DNA of 64,000 nucleotides from Ahaetulla prasina. Taxonomy: Eukaryota > Chordata > Lepidosauria > Squamata > Colubridae. Below the pieces are notes generated by a model that made no database searches, had not been told where the DNA came from, and worked only from the letters and a program-made list of their open reading frames with translations. The stretch is taken from NCBI RefSeq assembly GCF_028640845.1, contig NC_080541.1:176813502-176877501 (forward strand). The letters run 5' to 3'. Position 1 is the stretch's first letter. Each line of letters starts with the position of its first letter. The position numbers and the translations under genes are program-made. This document shows positions 11,020 through 23,143 of this stretch, piece after piece.

Positions 11020-11155
11020 TTTATGTACACTGAGAGCATATGCACCAAGACAAATTCCTTGTGTGTCCAGTCACACTTGGCCAATAAAAAATTCTATTCT
11101 ATTCTATTCTATTCTATTCTATTCTATTCTATTCTATTCTATTCTATTCTATTCC
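11020..11155 (+). mobile_element. CR1/L3 (Snake1-like) 3' end with (ATTCT)12, unit A
   Basis: A short LINE tail (TCACACTTGGCCAATAAAA) runs straight into 12 ATTCT units at 11091-11150. In snakes, L3-type CR1 tails of this kind are known to seed ATTCT/AATAG microsatellites. An older SINE-like stretch (GATTTACAGAGCCAGGATAT) follows at 11185-11235. Unit B has 13 repeat units. Confidence 0.75.
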
Positions 11156-11429
11156 ACTTCACAGTGCTTTACAGCCCTCTCTAAATGATTTACAGAGCCA
11201 GGATATTGCCACCAACAATCTGGGTCCTTGTTTATTTTATTCACCCATTTCATATAAATATTGATGCTGCTATTGTGTTCAAAGCAGTTGGTTAAATAGT
11301 TCTGTGAGATAAAGATCTGATCTTTGTCATTCATACAGTCATTATTTACCCCATTAATTGTTCCTGGAACAGCAAAAGCTCCATCATTGGCCACATTTTT
11401 ATAAGTCTAGGTTTTAGAGCTCAATCCTT

Positions 11430-11920
11430 CCAAAAGGATTGGTGAGTATCTGGTAGAAAACAGTGTTATCGGTGAAGATAACTGAAGAAGCAATAGAGCA
11501 TAACTAAAATGTATAAATCTAAAATAATAAGCATGGCTGAAAATGCAGGACAATTTATTATGTAATAACTCATTGACCTAAACTGGAATATACGGGAATC
11601 TGGTAATTGTAAATAAATTTTTATTTGCTTCCATTTATCCAGGTTATTTCTTACTGCAGGAAGATTTATAGTCAAAACAATTGATTCTCCAACACACATG
11701 CATGGACCACACACACTTCTCTTTAATTCTTTCACTTTCAGTAATTGACATTTTGAAGGAGAAAAACCCCCACACAATTTGTAAGCAAGCCATCGTTATA
11801 AGTTTCAGCAAGCACAAAAAAGAAAAAGTGAATGGTAACTATTTGCTCACGAATCATCAATTCATGGTAGTTACTCTCATTTCTTTGAAGAAGGGCACTG
11901 TGTGCATGTTAAGCAGTGAT
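11430..11920. other. Unannotated single-copy-like sequence in unit A
   Basis: It holds overlapping open frames on both strands (11466-11777 minus, 11681-12223 plus), which persist in unit B. They have no motif I recognise, and the plus frame runs into the L1 tail, so I do not call a gene. Confidence 0.4.
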
Positions 11921-11938
11921 AGCAGTGCTACTATTTTG
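11921..11938 (+). repeat. L1 target site duplication, left copy
   Basis: agcagtgctactattttg here and agcagtgctgctattttg at 18048-18065 differ by one base. The empty site in unit B (23909-23926) matches the right copy. Confidence 0.95.
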
Positions 11939-12509
11939 TTTTTTTTTCATAAAAAAGTTTTATTTTTACAATCATATCAAACAGCTCATCCAATGTACAG
12001 TTATATACAATTAGTCGGGCTTGCAAAGTCACCACCACCCTTTTTAACACTCTTCCCTCTTCTACCTTCTTCTACTTTCCAGACCTTCCTCTCCTTCTCT
12101 TATCTACATCCTCTCCTCCCTCCACCCTACACCTTCCTTCTCCCTCTTCTACCCCTCTTCTTTCCTCTTCTCCTGTTTCCTACCTCCTACTCTCTCCTCT
12201 TTTCTCCCTCCCCACCGTTCTAAAATGGTAACTGGGCAGACCCGACCCTACATTAATTATATTTATACATCTTCAATAATCCCTGTACATTAACCATCAC
12301 TCCATCCTCTACCCTCAACCCCCCAATTCCCCTCCCCCTTACCCCCCACCCCCCACCCTGACTTCCCAGAACAAAATGCAGGGTATCAAAACTAACAATC
12401 ATAATCCAAAATAATTCCTAAATTATAATCTCTAGTCACTCCACACATAATCACACTCTCAATTCCCCTCTCCTTCAGAAATAAATCTAATACAATATAT
12501 TTCCTAAAT

Positions 12510-15500
12510 TTACTCATATGCTATTCGATATTTTTTTATCTGATACTTATTTTGAATATAATCAATCCACATTTTCCATTCTAAAATATATTTTTCTTGT
12601 GTACAGTCTTTCAAGTAAGCAGAAATTTTTGCCATATCTGCCAAATTTGATACTTTGAGTGTCCATTCTTCAATTGTAGGTAATTCTTCTTTCTTCCAAT
12701 ATTGAACAATCAAAAGCCTTGCGTCTGTTATTAAGTTCAAAATCAATTTAGTCTCTATAGCTGTACAATCCATAATTATTCCTAGTAGAAAGAACTGCGG
12801 AATAAACTTAATCTTCTTTTTCAAAATATTCTGCATGATCCACCATACTTTAATCCAAAATGCTTTAACTTTTTTACAAGTCCACCATATATGGTAATAA
12901 GTGGCATCTTCACAATCGCATCTCCAACATTTAGCCTGTACATTAGGATACATACATGACAACTTTTTGGGGTCTAAATGCCATCTATAAAACATCTTAT
13001 AAAAATTTTCTCTCATATTTTGCGCTTGTGTAAATTTAACATTCCTCACCCAAATTCTTTCCCAAGTTTCCAACATTATTGATTGCTGAAAATTTTGTGC
13101 CCATTTAATCATACAATCCTTAACCAATTCCGTCTCTGAGTCTATTTCTACTAATACAGTATACAACCTCTTAATATGCTGTTGGCCTTGATCTCTCATT
13201 TGTTTTAACAAATTATCCTCAGTTTGCTTAACACCTATTTTTTGATCTAATTTCCATCTAGCTTGTAATTGTCCATATTGGAACCATGTATAATTTTTCC
13301 CTTCTTCCCCCATCTTTTCTCTGGATTTTAATTGTAATTCCCCCTTTTCCATACAAAGAAGTTCTTTATAGGTAACTACCTCCATCTTTTGATATATATT
13401 TATATTTTCTATCATGTGTCTCGGGATTGCCCATATTGGAATCTTTCCATCTAATTTATATTGATATTTCCTCCAGACCCTCAATAATGCATTTCTAATT
13501 ATATTATTTTTAAATATTTTATCTACTTTCTTATCATATAATAAATAGGCATGCCACCCATATAGCAAACCATAACCTTCTATATTCAAAACTCTTTCCT
13601 CAGTTAAATTAATCCAATCAGTAATTAATGATAAGATAACTGCTTCATAATACAATTTTAAATTAGGCATTTTAAGACCCCACCCTTTCCCTTGTGTCCT
13701 GGATTATTTTTTATTTTATTCTTGGTTTTTTGCCCATCATACAAAGTTATTAACCCCCTTTTGCCATTCCTGTAATTTGATATCATTCTTAAGTACCGGT
13801 ATCATTTGAAACAAAAATAGAAACCTGGGCAAAACATTCATTTTTATAGCCGCTATTTTTCCCAGCAAGGATAGTTGTAACTTCTTCCAATTCTCCATTT
13901 CTTTCCATACCTTCTGCCACAATACCTCATAATTATTTTTGTATAATTTGACATTTGAAGCTGTAATATATATTCCTAAATATTTAACCTTTTTAACGAT
14001 TTCAAAACCTGTAGTTCTTTCTAACTCTTCTTTTTGTTGTATATTCATATTTTTAGTTATCATCTTTGTCTTTTGCTGATTCACCTTAAATCCAGATACT
14101 TTACCATACTGACCAATTATATCTTTTAAACCAGTAGCTGAGTATATTGGTTGGGATACAGTAACAACCAAGTCATCTGCAAAAGCTCTTAATCTATAAT
14201 CTTGATGTTTAACTCTAATTCCCTTTATTCGATCGGAACCACGTATTTTATTCAGAAGAATTTCTAAAGTTAAAATAAAAAGTAATGGGGACAGGGGACA
14301 TCCCTGTCTCGTCCCTTTCCCAATTTTAAAAATTTCTGTTAACCCACCATTTACTATTATTTGTGCTGTTTGCTTCTGATATATTGCTTTAATTGCATGG
14401 ATAAAATAATCCCCAAATTGCATTTTTTCTATTACTTTAAACAAAAACTGCCAATCCAATCTGTCAAAGGCTTTTTCAGCATCCAAAAAAAAGAATGCTG
14501 CTGAGACTTGGTTGTTTTGTTCCAAATATTCAAGTAAATTTACAATTTGCCTCACATTATATCTCATCTGCCTACCCTTAATAAATCCTGACTGATCATT
14601 ATGAATTATTTGATTCATCACTGGCATTAATCTATTAGCAAGTATCTTGGCAAATATCTTGTAATCAGTATTTAAAAGTGATATAGGGCTATAATTCTCT
14701 GCTTTAATACCATCTCAAACTTCCTTCGGTATTAACGAAATAAAGGCTATCCTCCATGAAGGGGGAACATCCCCTCCCATTTGAATTTTATTAAATAACT
14801 CTTTAAGTGGTTCAACCATCTCATTTTGGAAATTTTTATAATAAACAGCTGTTAAACCATCTGTACCTGGTGCTTTACCGATTTTAAGTTGCTTAATTGC
14901 TAACAAAATTTCCTCTGAAGTAATTAATTGATTCAGTTCTTCTCTTTGATTTTCTGTAAGCTCACAAATATTTTGTTGTTGTAAATATCTTTCTATCTCT
15001 GTATCATCAATCATATCCCTAGTATATAACTTACTATAATACTCTAAAAATGCTTTTTTAATCAAGTTCTTTTGATAAACTTCCTTACCCCTATATTCTA
15101 TTTTATCAATCGTTTGTGATTTCTGTTTTTTCCTTATTAAATAGGCAAGCCATCTTCCTGGCTTATTGGCATTATTAAATGTGTTATGTTTTACATATTG
15201 TAAATTAATTGCTACTTGATCTGCCATCAACATGTTAAACTGACCTCTTAATATATTTATTGATTGTTTTATTTTACTATTTCCTGGGCTATTTATCAAT
15301 AACTGTTCTTTCTTTTTAATTTCCTCTTCCAATTCCTTTTTCTTTTTCTGCAATTTATTTTTGTATTTAATATTCATTTGTATAAGATTTCCTCTCATAT
15401 AAGCCTTGCTAGAGTCCCAAATCATCTCTATAGATGTCTCTTTTTTCATATTCATAATAAAAAATTCTTTCATTTGCTTTTTACATTTATTTACATTTTG

Positions 15501-16254
15501 TTCATATTTAAACAAATTCTCATTCAACCTCCATGATCTCCTTTTCCCGATCAAATTCAATCCAAACCGGACTATGATCAGATAGAGTTCTTGAACAAAT
15601 CTTAGTCTTCTTCACTCTAGAATACAAATCATTAGAAATCAAAATAAAATCAATCCTCGAAAATGGTTGATGCCGGTCAGAAAAGAAGGTAAAATCCCTC
15701 TCTTCTGTATTATGTTCTCTCCAAATATCTCTTAATTCCAAGTCCTCCATCATTTCAAAAAAAGCCTTTGGTAATTTCGCCTGGCTTGAAATCTTCCTTA
15801 AACTTTTTTTGTCTTTTTGAGTATCCAACACACCATTCCAATCACCCATTAATATATATGATTTATAATCCCAAAATACTATTCTTTTATGTAAAAACTT
15901 GAAAAAAATTTCTTGTTGTTGATTCGGAGCATAAACTCCTATTAATAATGTCTTCTTTCCCTCCAACAAAAGTTCAATAGCAATGTATCTTCCTTGCTTA
16001 TCCACCTCAATTAATTTTGCTGATATATCCTTCTTTATATATATAACTAAACCGGTGTTTTTTTCCAAAGAGGAGGCAACAAAACGTACTCCCAGTTTTG
16101 AGTTTATCAAATATTTCTGGTCTAAAGATCTAATATGTGTTTCTTGTAAACAGGTAATGTCATTTTTAAATTGTTTCAAATAATGAAATACTTTCCTTCT
16201 CTTCTGTGGTGAATTCAAACCATTAACGTTCCAAGATAATAGTTTAATTGCCAT
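12510..16254 (-). pseudogene. L1 ORF2 (endonuclease-reverse transcriptase), broken
   Basis: It starts with an ATG at 16254 that overlaps the end of ORF1 (ATGGCAATTAA). The endonuclease has WNVNGLNS, LQETH, YAPN, MGDWN and a DHSPVW end. The linker is Lys/Glu-rich. The reverse transcriptase has [40 protein letters not shown] and AFADD. The C-terminal Cys-rich segment (CWRCDCEDATYYHIWWTC) is typical of L1. Lesions: a frameshift at about 15520-15560, a TGA at 14715-14717, and three in-frame stops at 13700-13739. Otherwise the frame runs about 1,250 codons, the usual L1 length. Confidence 0.92.
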
Positions 16255-17410
16255 TATCGGCCAAAGGAAACTTTTGGAACACCAGCCACAGATCACATTT
16301 TGCTTTAGGCCTTGCTCCTCCCACTGTTTCCGTTGTAGTAGTCGCCAGTTGTTGTTGTGCCTTCATCTCTTGTTCCTTGCGTTTAGCAGCAGCTCTTGTC
16401 AGCCTTTGTTCCTTTGAATCTGAACCCATCGTAGGTATTTCCAACACTTGTAATAAATCTTCTTCCATCACAATCTGTTCTTGTACCTGCTTCACTTCTC
16501 TTTCCTTCACTTCAGCCTCCCTTCTTCTAGCTTCCAATGCTTAAACTTCCAACTTTTAATGCCTCAACATAAAATTCTCTTGCTTTTCCAACTGTATTGA
16601 GACGATGTACTTTCCCTGCATAATATACTATTATACCAGTTGGAATATCCCATCTATATTCAATCTGACGTTTTTTAAGTTCATTCACCAGGAAGACAAA
16701 TTCCTTCCTAGCCCTTAACATTTTTGGTGGAATTTCCTTTAATATTAAAATATCTTGACCAGCAACCTGTATCTTCTCCCCCTTATATGAGGCTTGCAGA
16801 ATCTGATTTCTCACTGTTCTATTTGTAAAATAAATAACAACATCCCTTGGCAACTTTTTTTGCCTTGCTATCCAAGAATTCACACGATATATTTTATCAA
16901 TTTGATAAGCCACATCTGCTGGACGGACTGCTAATATCTCAGCAAATACTTCAGAAAAAATTTCCCTTAAATTCTCTTCTTTATTCTCTTTCAAGCCACG
17001 GATTCTTAAAGCAAATTCCATATTTCTATATTGTATCAAAACTATTTCATCATCTGTTTTTTCCATTTTACTTTGAAATTCATCCATTTTATTTTCTAAT
17101 TTTGAGTTAAGTTGCTTGATTTCTTCAACTTCCTCTTCTAATAAAATCACATTTGTTGCCAAACTTTGTACTGCAATTACAAATCCTTCTTTAACTTCTT
17201 TATTTCCCACTTGAATTTCTAATATCTGCTCTTTCATTTCAGACATCTCATCAGTTATTACTTTAAATTTTTCTTGTATAAAGTCCTTTAAGTTCTCTTG
17301 TAACGCCTCTAAATTCAATTTCTAGTCTCTGCTGTATGAGCTGGAGAGGCACCAGCTGATGAAATTCCAGAGCCCTTTGTTAAAGTAGACTTTAATTGTT
17401 TGGCTGCCAT
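16244..17410 (-). pseudogene. L1 ORF1 (RNA-binding coiled-coil protein), broken
   Basis: A likely start ATG lies at 17408-17410 (MAAKQLKS). The frame shifts near 17315-17324, where the long frame begins after a stop. That frame holds a coiled coil (EEEVEEIKQLNSKLENKMDE), then an RRM-like and C-terminal part (MEFALRIRGLKENKEENL; YFTNRTVRNQIL). A second shift at about 16530-16540 moves to a Glu/Lys-rich C-terminal tail that ends at the ORF2 start. ORF1p packages L1 RNA as a trimer in the family. About 388 codons if the shifts are ignored. Confidence 0.8.
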
Positions 17411-18047
17411 CTTCTATAAAATTATTTATTTATTTATTTATTTCCAACTTAATATTCGCTTTAAATCTTCTTAACCTCTGAGAACACAGTCTTTTAAAGC
17501 AATATTTAAAAATCTCCCCTAGATTCTATCAGCAGGCAGCAAAGAGTTAAAGTAGCAAATAACATGCAATTTACCAGCGGCAGACAGCAAGCAATAAAAG
17601 TATCACTTTCGCTTTCCACTCGTTAGCTTGTTAACAATTCGCCTCCATTTTCTTGCTATTTTCAAGCTTGTTACAAGGTAACGGGGAATTGGTTTGGCTA
17701 CTTGCATAAACTTCTCCCACTTTCGTTCTGTCCGGTATAATCCTTTATTGTCCAAAATAAATCTCGGCGTTTGGTCGTGGTGATTGGTTCTGCCAAAGCA
17801 GAAAAATCCTCAGATCTGGAGCACTTCGGGTTGCTGGAGGGAACTTAACCCTTCAAACCCCTTTTTTCTCAGGGGCTTTAGGGAAGTTCTACCTCTACCC
17901 TGCAGCTCACCTCCTCTTCTTCTCCCAAAGAGGGGTTTTTTCCAACCGCTGGACGGCAGATTTAAGCTGTCCTAGCGATTCCACATAATCCAGAGGTTGG
18001 TGATCGTAAAGATCACCGCCATCACCTACGGTGCAAACAGGAAGTCC
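17411..18047 (-). promoter_or_regulatory. L1 5' UTR (internal promoter region)
   Basis: About 640 bp between the insertion edge and the ORF1 start, richer in GC than the rest of the L1. In L1 elements this region holds the promoter; no specific motifs were identified. A run of ATTT units at 17424-17443 lies next to the ORF1 start. Confidence 0.6.
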
Positions 18048-18219
18048 AGCAGTGCTGCTATTTTGGATGACACAAACACTGTTCTCAAATTAAAATCCAT
18101 AAGGCTGGACTTGCCTATATAGAGCAGAACAATCATTTCAGTCAGCACTGCTGGGGGAGAGGGGATCAGTGGCTATTTCCTGAATGTTTCTACAGTAAAT
18201 AAGATGGAATTTAACTGGA

Positions 18220-19704
18220 GCTCTGCGAATCCTCGGGCCGATGAACCGCCATTTGAGGGGTCTTCAGACGAGAGCTGTCCTGTAGGGATGGTGAAGAAGA
18301 AAAGGCACCTTGGATGACCGAGAGGAACTAGCAAGTTCCTTGGAGGTCAAAGGAAAACTCTTCGACTCAACAGCAGGGGAGATGGCTATGGCAGCCATCA
18401 CTAAGCTGGGGCAACCGGGCCAAGTTATTGAGCAGGAGCGGTGAATTGGATGAAATATCGAAGCTGGGTGAGTGAATACCAACTCACAAAAAAGCACTCT
18501 AAACTTGATATTTGCAAAAAAAATCCTTTTGGCAGTGGAATAGCGGCTAAATTAAGAAGGACTGTAAATATAGCGAAACAAAAGAAATGAAAGCAGTACC
18601 CAAAGACCCAAGAGAAATTTGACTTTTAAAATTGAAGTTGAGACCCTTCAAACAAACAAAAAGAAAAAAAATAAAGGAACCCCTAATTAAAGCTGGAAAA
18701 TCTACAACTCCCCAAAAAATGGCACAGGGAATAATTGAAATGATGAAAAAGATGCATATGACTTTTAAGCAAGAAATAAAAGAAATAATCACAAGACCGT
18801 ATGGAAAATAGGATCCAGAAGAACAAGAGCTGCTCCAGAACTGACAGCAAACAAAGAATCCATGAAGCAAGAAAGGGCGTTGGAAGAGGAAGAAAAAAAT
18901 ACTGATGATGAACTATTAAGTAATTGTGTAATTTTAAAACAGTTTAAGGGGAGAGGCGAAAGATTCTCCAGAAAGGGGGAAAATAAAAAGGGAAATAGCA
19001 CAAAAATGCTGATGAAAGTAAATGAAAAAATACTGAAAACAAGAAGGGTGGGAAAATAACAAGGTGGGAAGGAAAGAACAAGGGAAGAAAGAAGGGAAGG
19101 GAAAAAATACAAAGTCAAAGGACTACATAGGGACTAATAGAGAGAAACAAAAAATGGGGGAAGAGGAAAAACGGAGAATGGATAGAAATATAGGACAAGC
19201 AAAGAGAGCAAGGAATTTTAAGAAAAAAAAGAAAAAGAAGGGAACTGAAATAAATTAAAGGTTACAATATTAAGAGAATATATAAATACTATACTCTGAA
19301 ATGTTGGAAATGCTTGCTTGTTTTTTATTTTCTTTATAAGATTATGAATAACAATTTTAAAACTGTCATTGAAATGCAAAGAGATGATTGATGCCTAAGC
19401 TATGGAGATTGAAAAGAAAGAAATTAGTAAATGGGAATATAGGGTTTTAACATAAATGGGAAAAGAAAAAGGGGGAAAGAGGGATAGATTTGGTTAAAGA
19501 TTAAAATTGGGGGTGGAGGGTAAGATTAGAATTTTTAAGAGAAATGCAAATAGGGAAATAAAAAAAGGGGAAGGAAAATATATTGATAAAATCATATAAG
19601 AGGTGTTGGAAAAAACTAAATTGGATGTAAATATGTACCTGGCTGATATTTTGTTCAGAAAAGATACATCGTGTGTTGTTGTTTGTGTGTAAAAAATAAA
19701 AAAA
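18220..19704 (+). mobile_element. L1-like short LINE, copy B (5' end removed by the duplication joint)
   Basis: The same element as at 2777, without the CR1. The first 55 bp are missing because the joint falls within its leader. It shows the uninterrupted order: leader, Lys/Glu-rich ORF1-like part (18862-19258), then the AT-rich 3' UTR and poly-A. The right target duplication follows at about 19705. Confidence 0.6.
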
Positions 19705-19972
19705 AATCAACTAGAATTATCTAGTTTCCTTAAAAAAAAAACTAGAATCCATTTCCAAATCACCACGAGTCAAACTGGTTCAGAATTATGGGAAGAGAAA
19801 ATATCATCTGTTCTTCATTTCAGAAGCAAAATATCTTGAGTCAGCATGAAAACAGCATTTCTATTTTTGCTGGAAATGCTTATAAAACATACAAATAAAG
19901 CAACAGAGAAGTAACATTTGATCAGTCTCATTTACATATGCAAGTTTATAGTGCTCTAGCCATCTCCTAGAT

Positions 19973-20105
19973 CAGGGCTGTCAAACTCGCGGCCTGCACC
20001 CCGGATGCATCTTGCACTGGCCACACCCATGCCCAGTTTAGTGAAGGGGAAAAAAGTCCTGATATGACGTGATGCCGCCATGACAACATGAGTTTCACAC
20101 CCTTG
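19973..20105. mobile_element. hAT-type element, family 1, in unit B
   Basis: The counterpart of 7587-7719 with a few base changes; the same flanking octamers. Confidence 0.75.
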
Positions 20106-20208
20106 TCGTAGATATTCCAGGTATAGTCAATTATGTTTAGATTTTGGTCTGGGAGAAAAAAAGGAATACATCTAATTTTTAGTGTATGTATACAGGTTTG
20201 GACAGAAT

Positions 20209-20475
20209 CAGAGGTGATATTCAGGTTCTGACCAGTTCTGGAGAACCGGTAGCGGAAATTTTGAGTAGTTCGGAGAACCGGCAAATACCACCTCTGGCTG
20301 GCCCCAGAGTGAGGAGAAAATAAGGATTTTGTCGTAACCTTCCCCTAGAGTGGGGTGAGAATGGAAATTTTACAGTATCCTTCTCCTGCCATGCCCACCA
20401 AGCCACACCCACCAAGCCATGTTACACCCACTAAGCCACGCCCACAGAACCGGTAATAAAAAAATGCCACCACTG
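20209..20475. mobile_element. hAT-type element, family 2, in unit B
   Basis: The counterpart of 7823-8089. The left octamer gacagaat is kept; the right one has become gatagaat. Confidence 0.82.
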
Positions 20476-20808
20476 GATAGAATGCACCCAATTGCTCAGT
20501 ATTAGGTACTGAGAAAGTGTGGGGAACTTCAAGTTTTATACAGTATTCAAGGGAAACTTTCCCTCCTAATTACTTCATACAATTTAATTGGTGCAATGTG
20601 GTGCAAAAAAAAAAAAACCCAACGTACAAGTTTTATTTAGAGCTAACAGAAAAAGGTAACCTCATCTGTATAGCTGGACTCATCAATTGGTAAAACCAAA
20701 CTGTCAATATGTGTAATGCATCTACTATTACACTTGATCAAGGTATTCAACTGAATACACTGGATTGGATGGAGGCTTAGCCATTCTTTTCTGCAGGACC
20801 AATAAAAA

Positions 20809-21434
20809 AGGTTTTTATTTTATTTTATTGTTCATTTAAAACATTTACTATAGCCTCCCATCATCTAATCAAATGAACAGCTTCCACCAAAAGTTAAAAC
20901 AATATATAAAATCATATTAAAACTATAAAATTAAACAGGTTAAAACCACAGAACATTAAGAACAACAGAGTGCTGGCACTAAGTTAAATGCCCAACATGC
21001 AATTATCCAATGTTATCCAGTGCTTGGGGAAAATGCCAGGCCTTCAAAGCTTTACTGAAGGCTAAAAGGGTGGAGGGCTACCAAACTTCAAGGGGCAGAG
21101 TGTTCTTTAGGGTCGGGCTGCCACGGAAAAAGCACACTTTTTATCTCCCATCAGATGGCAATATTTTGGGGAAGAGACTTAAGAGTGTGCCCACCCTATC
21201 TGACCTTGTAGGACAGATAGATACCCTTAGGGAAAGGCAATACCACAAATAACTTCATCGTGTGCCATACAGGGTGTTAAACTGATGACCAGCACCTTGA
21301 ATTGCACCCACTGCAGGCCACACAACAAAAGTGTTATATGGTCAAAGTTATGGGCCGCTACTGCTGCATTCTGGACCCGCTGAAATTTCTGGGTAGTCTT
21401 CAAGGATAGAGCGCATTGCAGTAATCCATCTTCA
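20809..21434 (-). mobile_element. Older CR1 3' end, in unit B
   Basis: The counterpart of 8427-9052. Confidence 0.65.
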
Positions 21435-21714
21435 TTTCAATTCCAAAAACATTGTCAAAGATGAACAACCTTTTTTTCTGGTATCTTTGCCAGAGTCTTC
21501 TGGAACTGTTCTGAATCTGAAACAAAATCCTTTTTCTCTCAATGGTCCAAATCTTCTTCCATTTCCTGAATTGTGGTTGTTTCTTAGTCCCTTCTTAGAG
21601 AACACTGGAGACGAAAGGCACATTAATGACTACGCATTTAAGCAAAACCGAAAAAGCCATGTAGCATCTGAAATACTATCAGTTTGATTTTGGAATAAAC
21701 CATAATGGAAATTC

Positions 21715-22160
21715 TGATATATTTTTTTTATTTTATCACAACAGTATACACAAACATAATATATAAGCAAAAGTATGCAACAACTATATTAATTTGATAT
21801 AATGAAAGGGAACAATAGGACAGGAACGATAGGCACTTTTGTGCTCTTATGCACACCCCTTATAGTCCTTTTAGGAATGGGGTAAGGTCAATAGTAAACA
21901 GTTTTTGGTTGAAGTTTTTGGGATTTTGAGAAGAGACCACAGAGTCAGGTAGTGCGTTCCAAGCTTAACAACTCTGTTATAGAAGTCATATTTTCTGAAA
22001 TCAAGATTGAAGCAGTTAACATTAAGTTTGAATCTATTGTTTGCTCTTGTATTATTGTGATTGAAGCTGAACTAGTCTTTAACAGGAAGGACATTGCAAT
22101 AGATGATTCTAATTACCACATCTGTACTCCTTCTGCAGATTCAGCAGTTTGTCTAATTTG
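21715..22160 (-). mobile_element. L3/CR1-like LINE 3' end, in unit B
   Basis: The counterpart of 9335-9780. A one-base loss near 21963 joins reading frames differently from unit A. Confidence 0.6.
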
Positions 22161-22316
22161 CAGTTTTTCCTCCTGTGACTTTGTTCCTTTCTAAAGAACT
22201 TCATAAGTTTTTTCCTAGGACCTTCCAAAGAACTGATGTCAGACTGACTAATCTGAGATTATGTTCTCTATCTTCTTTTTCTTTTTTTAACATAGTGGAA
22301 TGAGGTGGGGGGGGAG

Positions 22317-22573
22317 GGCTTTTTTTTTTTTTTGCATTTATATCCCGCTCTTCTCCGAAGACTCAGGGCGGCTTACACTATGTCAAGCAATAGTCTTCAT
22401 CCATTTATATACAAAGTCAACTTATTGCCCCCAACAATCTGGGTCCTCGTTTTACCTACCTTATAAAGGATGGAAGGCTGAGTCAACCTTGGGCCTGGTG
22501 GGACTTGAACCTGCAGTAATTGCAAGTAGCTGCTGTTAATAACAGCATTAGTCTGTTGAGCCACCAGGGCTTA
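22317..22573 (-). mobile_element. tRNA-derived SINE with CR1-like tail, in unit B
   Basis: The counterpart of 9957-10222, with small deletions in the body. The sequence after it runs straight on where unit A has the 0.36-kb CR1. Confidence 0.8.
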
Positions 22574-23002
22574 ACGTCTACATCAACAAGATTCTCATCT
22601 TCTCTGCAGTTAAAAGTCCACACCTGGAGAAAAAATATCCTCTTCCCTTTCTAAAGTTAGCTGTTAGCTGTGTCCACCCCCTCTTCATTGATAGTGACTT
22701 GTGTAATTAAACAAAAAGTTCTGAAAAGTTGGTTCTATGTAGCATCATGAATTTCTCCACCTATCCATACTTTGCCTGGAAGGAAAAAGCTGGCACTTTT
22801 TAGTTTGATTCCTAAGAAAATAGTGAAATTCCACTGTCCCTCTGTTTTTCTCTGTCATACAATCAATTCCTCGCAAATTTTAATGTTAATATTTTTTAAA
22901 AATCCAGATTATGATCACTGAACAAACTGTAATATTTAGCAATAGCACTTAGACTATCATTAAGTGTTGTACCTTATGATTCTTGATGAACGTATCTTTT
23001 CT

Positions 23003-23143
23003 TTTATGTACACTGAGAGCATATGCACCAAGACAAATTCCTTGTGTGTCCAATCACACTTGGCCAATAAAAAATTCTATTCTATTCTATTCTATTCTAT
23101 TCTATTCTATTCTATTCTATTCTATTCTATTCTATTCTATTCC
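23003..23143 (+). mobile_element. CR1/L3 (Snake1-like) 3' end with (ATTCT)13, unit B
   Basis: The counterpart of 11020-11155; the array at 23074-23138 has 13 units against 12 in unit A. Confidence 0.75.

Larger units (their letters stand above)
11939..18047 (-). mobile_element. Full-length L1-type LINE, mutated
   Basis: A 6,109-bp insertion on the minus strand, absent from unit B. In order (minus strand): a GGACTTCC-starting 5' UTR (18047 to about 17411), ORF1, ORF2, a C/A-rich 3' UTR (about 12509-11960; the plus strand shows the pyrimidine-rich complement) and a poly-A tail at 11939-11948. The 18-bp target duplication and the near-complete 5' UTR indicate a full-length insertion. Both frames carry several lesions, so it cannot mobilise itself now. 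Confidence 0.93.
2832..18219 (+). repeat. Tandem duplication, unit A (15,388 bp)
   Basis: Unit A aligns with unit B from 2832/18220 onward in direct orientation with a start-to-start distance of 15,388 bp. It ends at 18219, aligned with 24080. Extra material in A is a CR1 (net 3,002 bp), a CR1 tail (about 369 bp), an L1 with target duplication (6,127 bp) and small indels. Shared parts differ by about 0-2.5% in the stretches I compared. A carries the left target duplication of the L1-like element, so its left edge is the ancestral flank. Confidence 0.93.

Noticed and set aside
11091..11150. Regular repeats that might suggest a CRISPR-like array
   Set aside because: Five-base units without spacers, attached to a LINE tail: a microsatellite.
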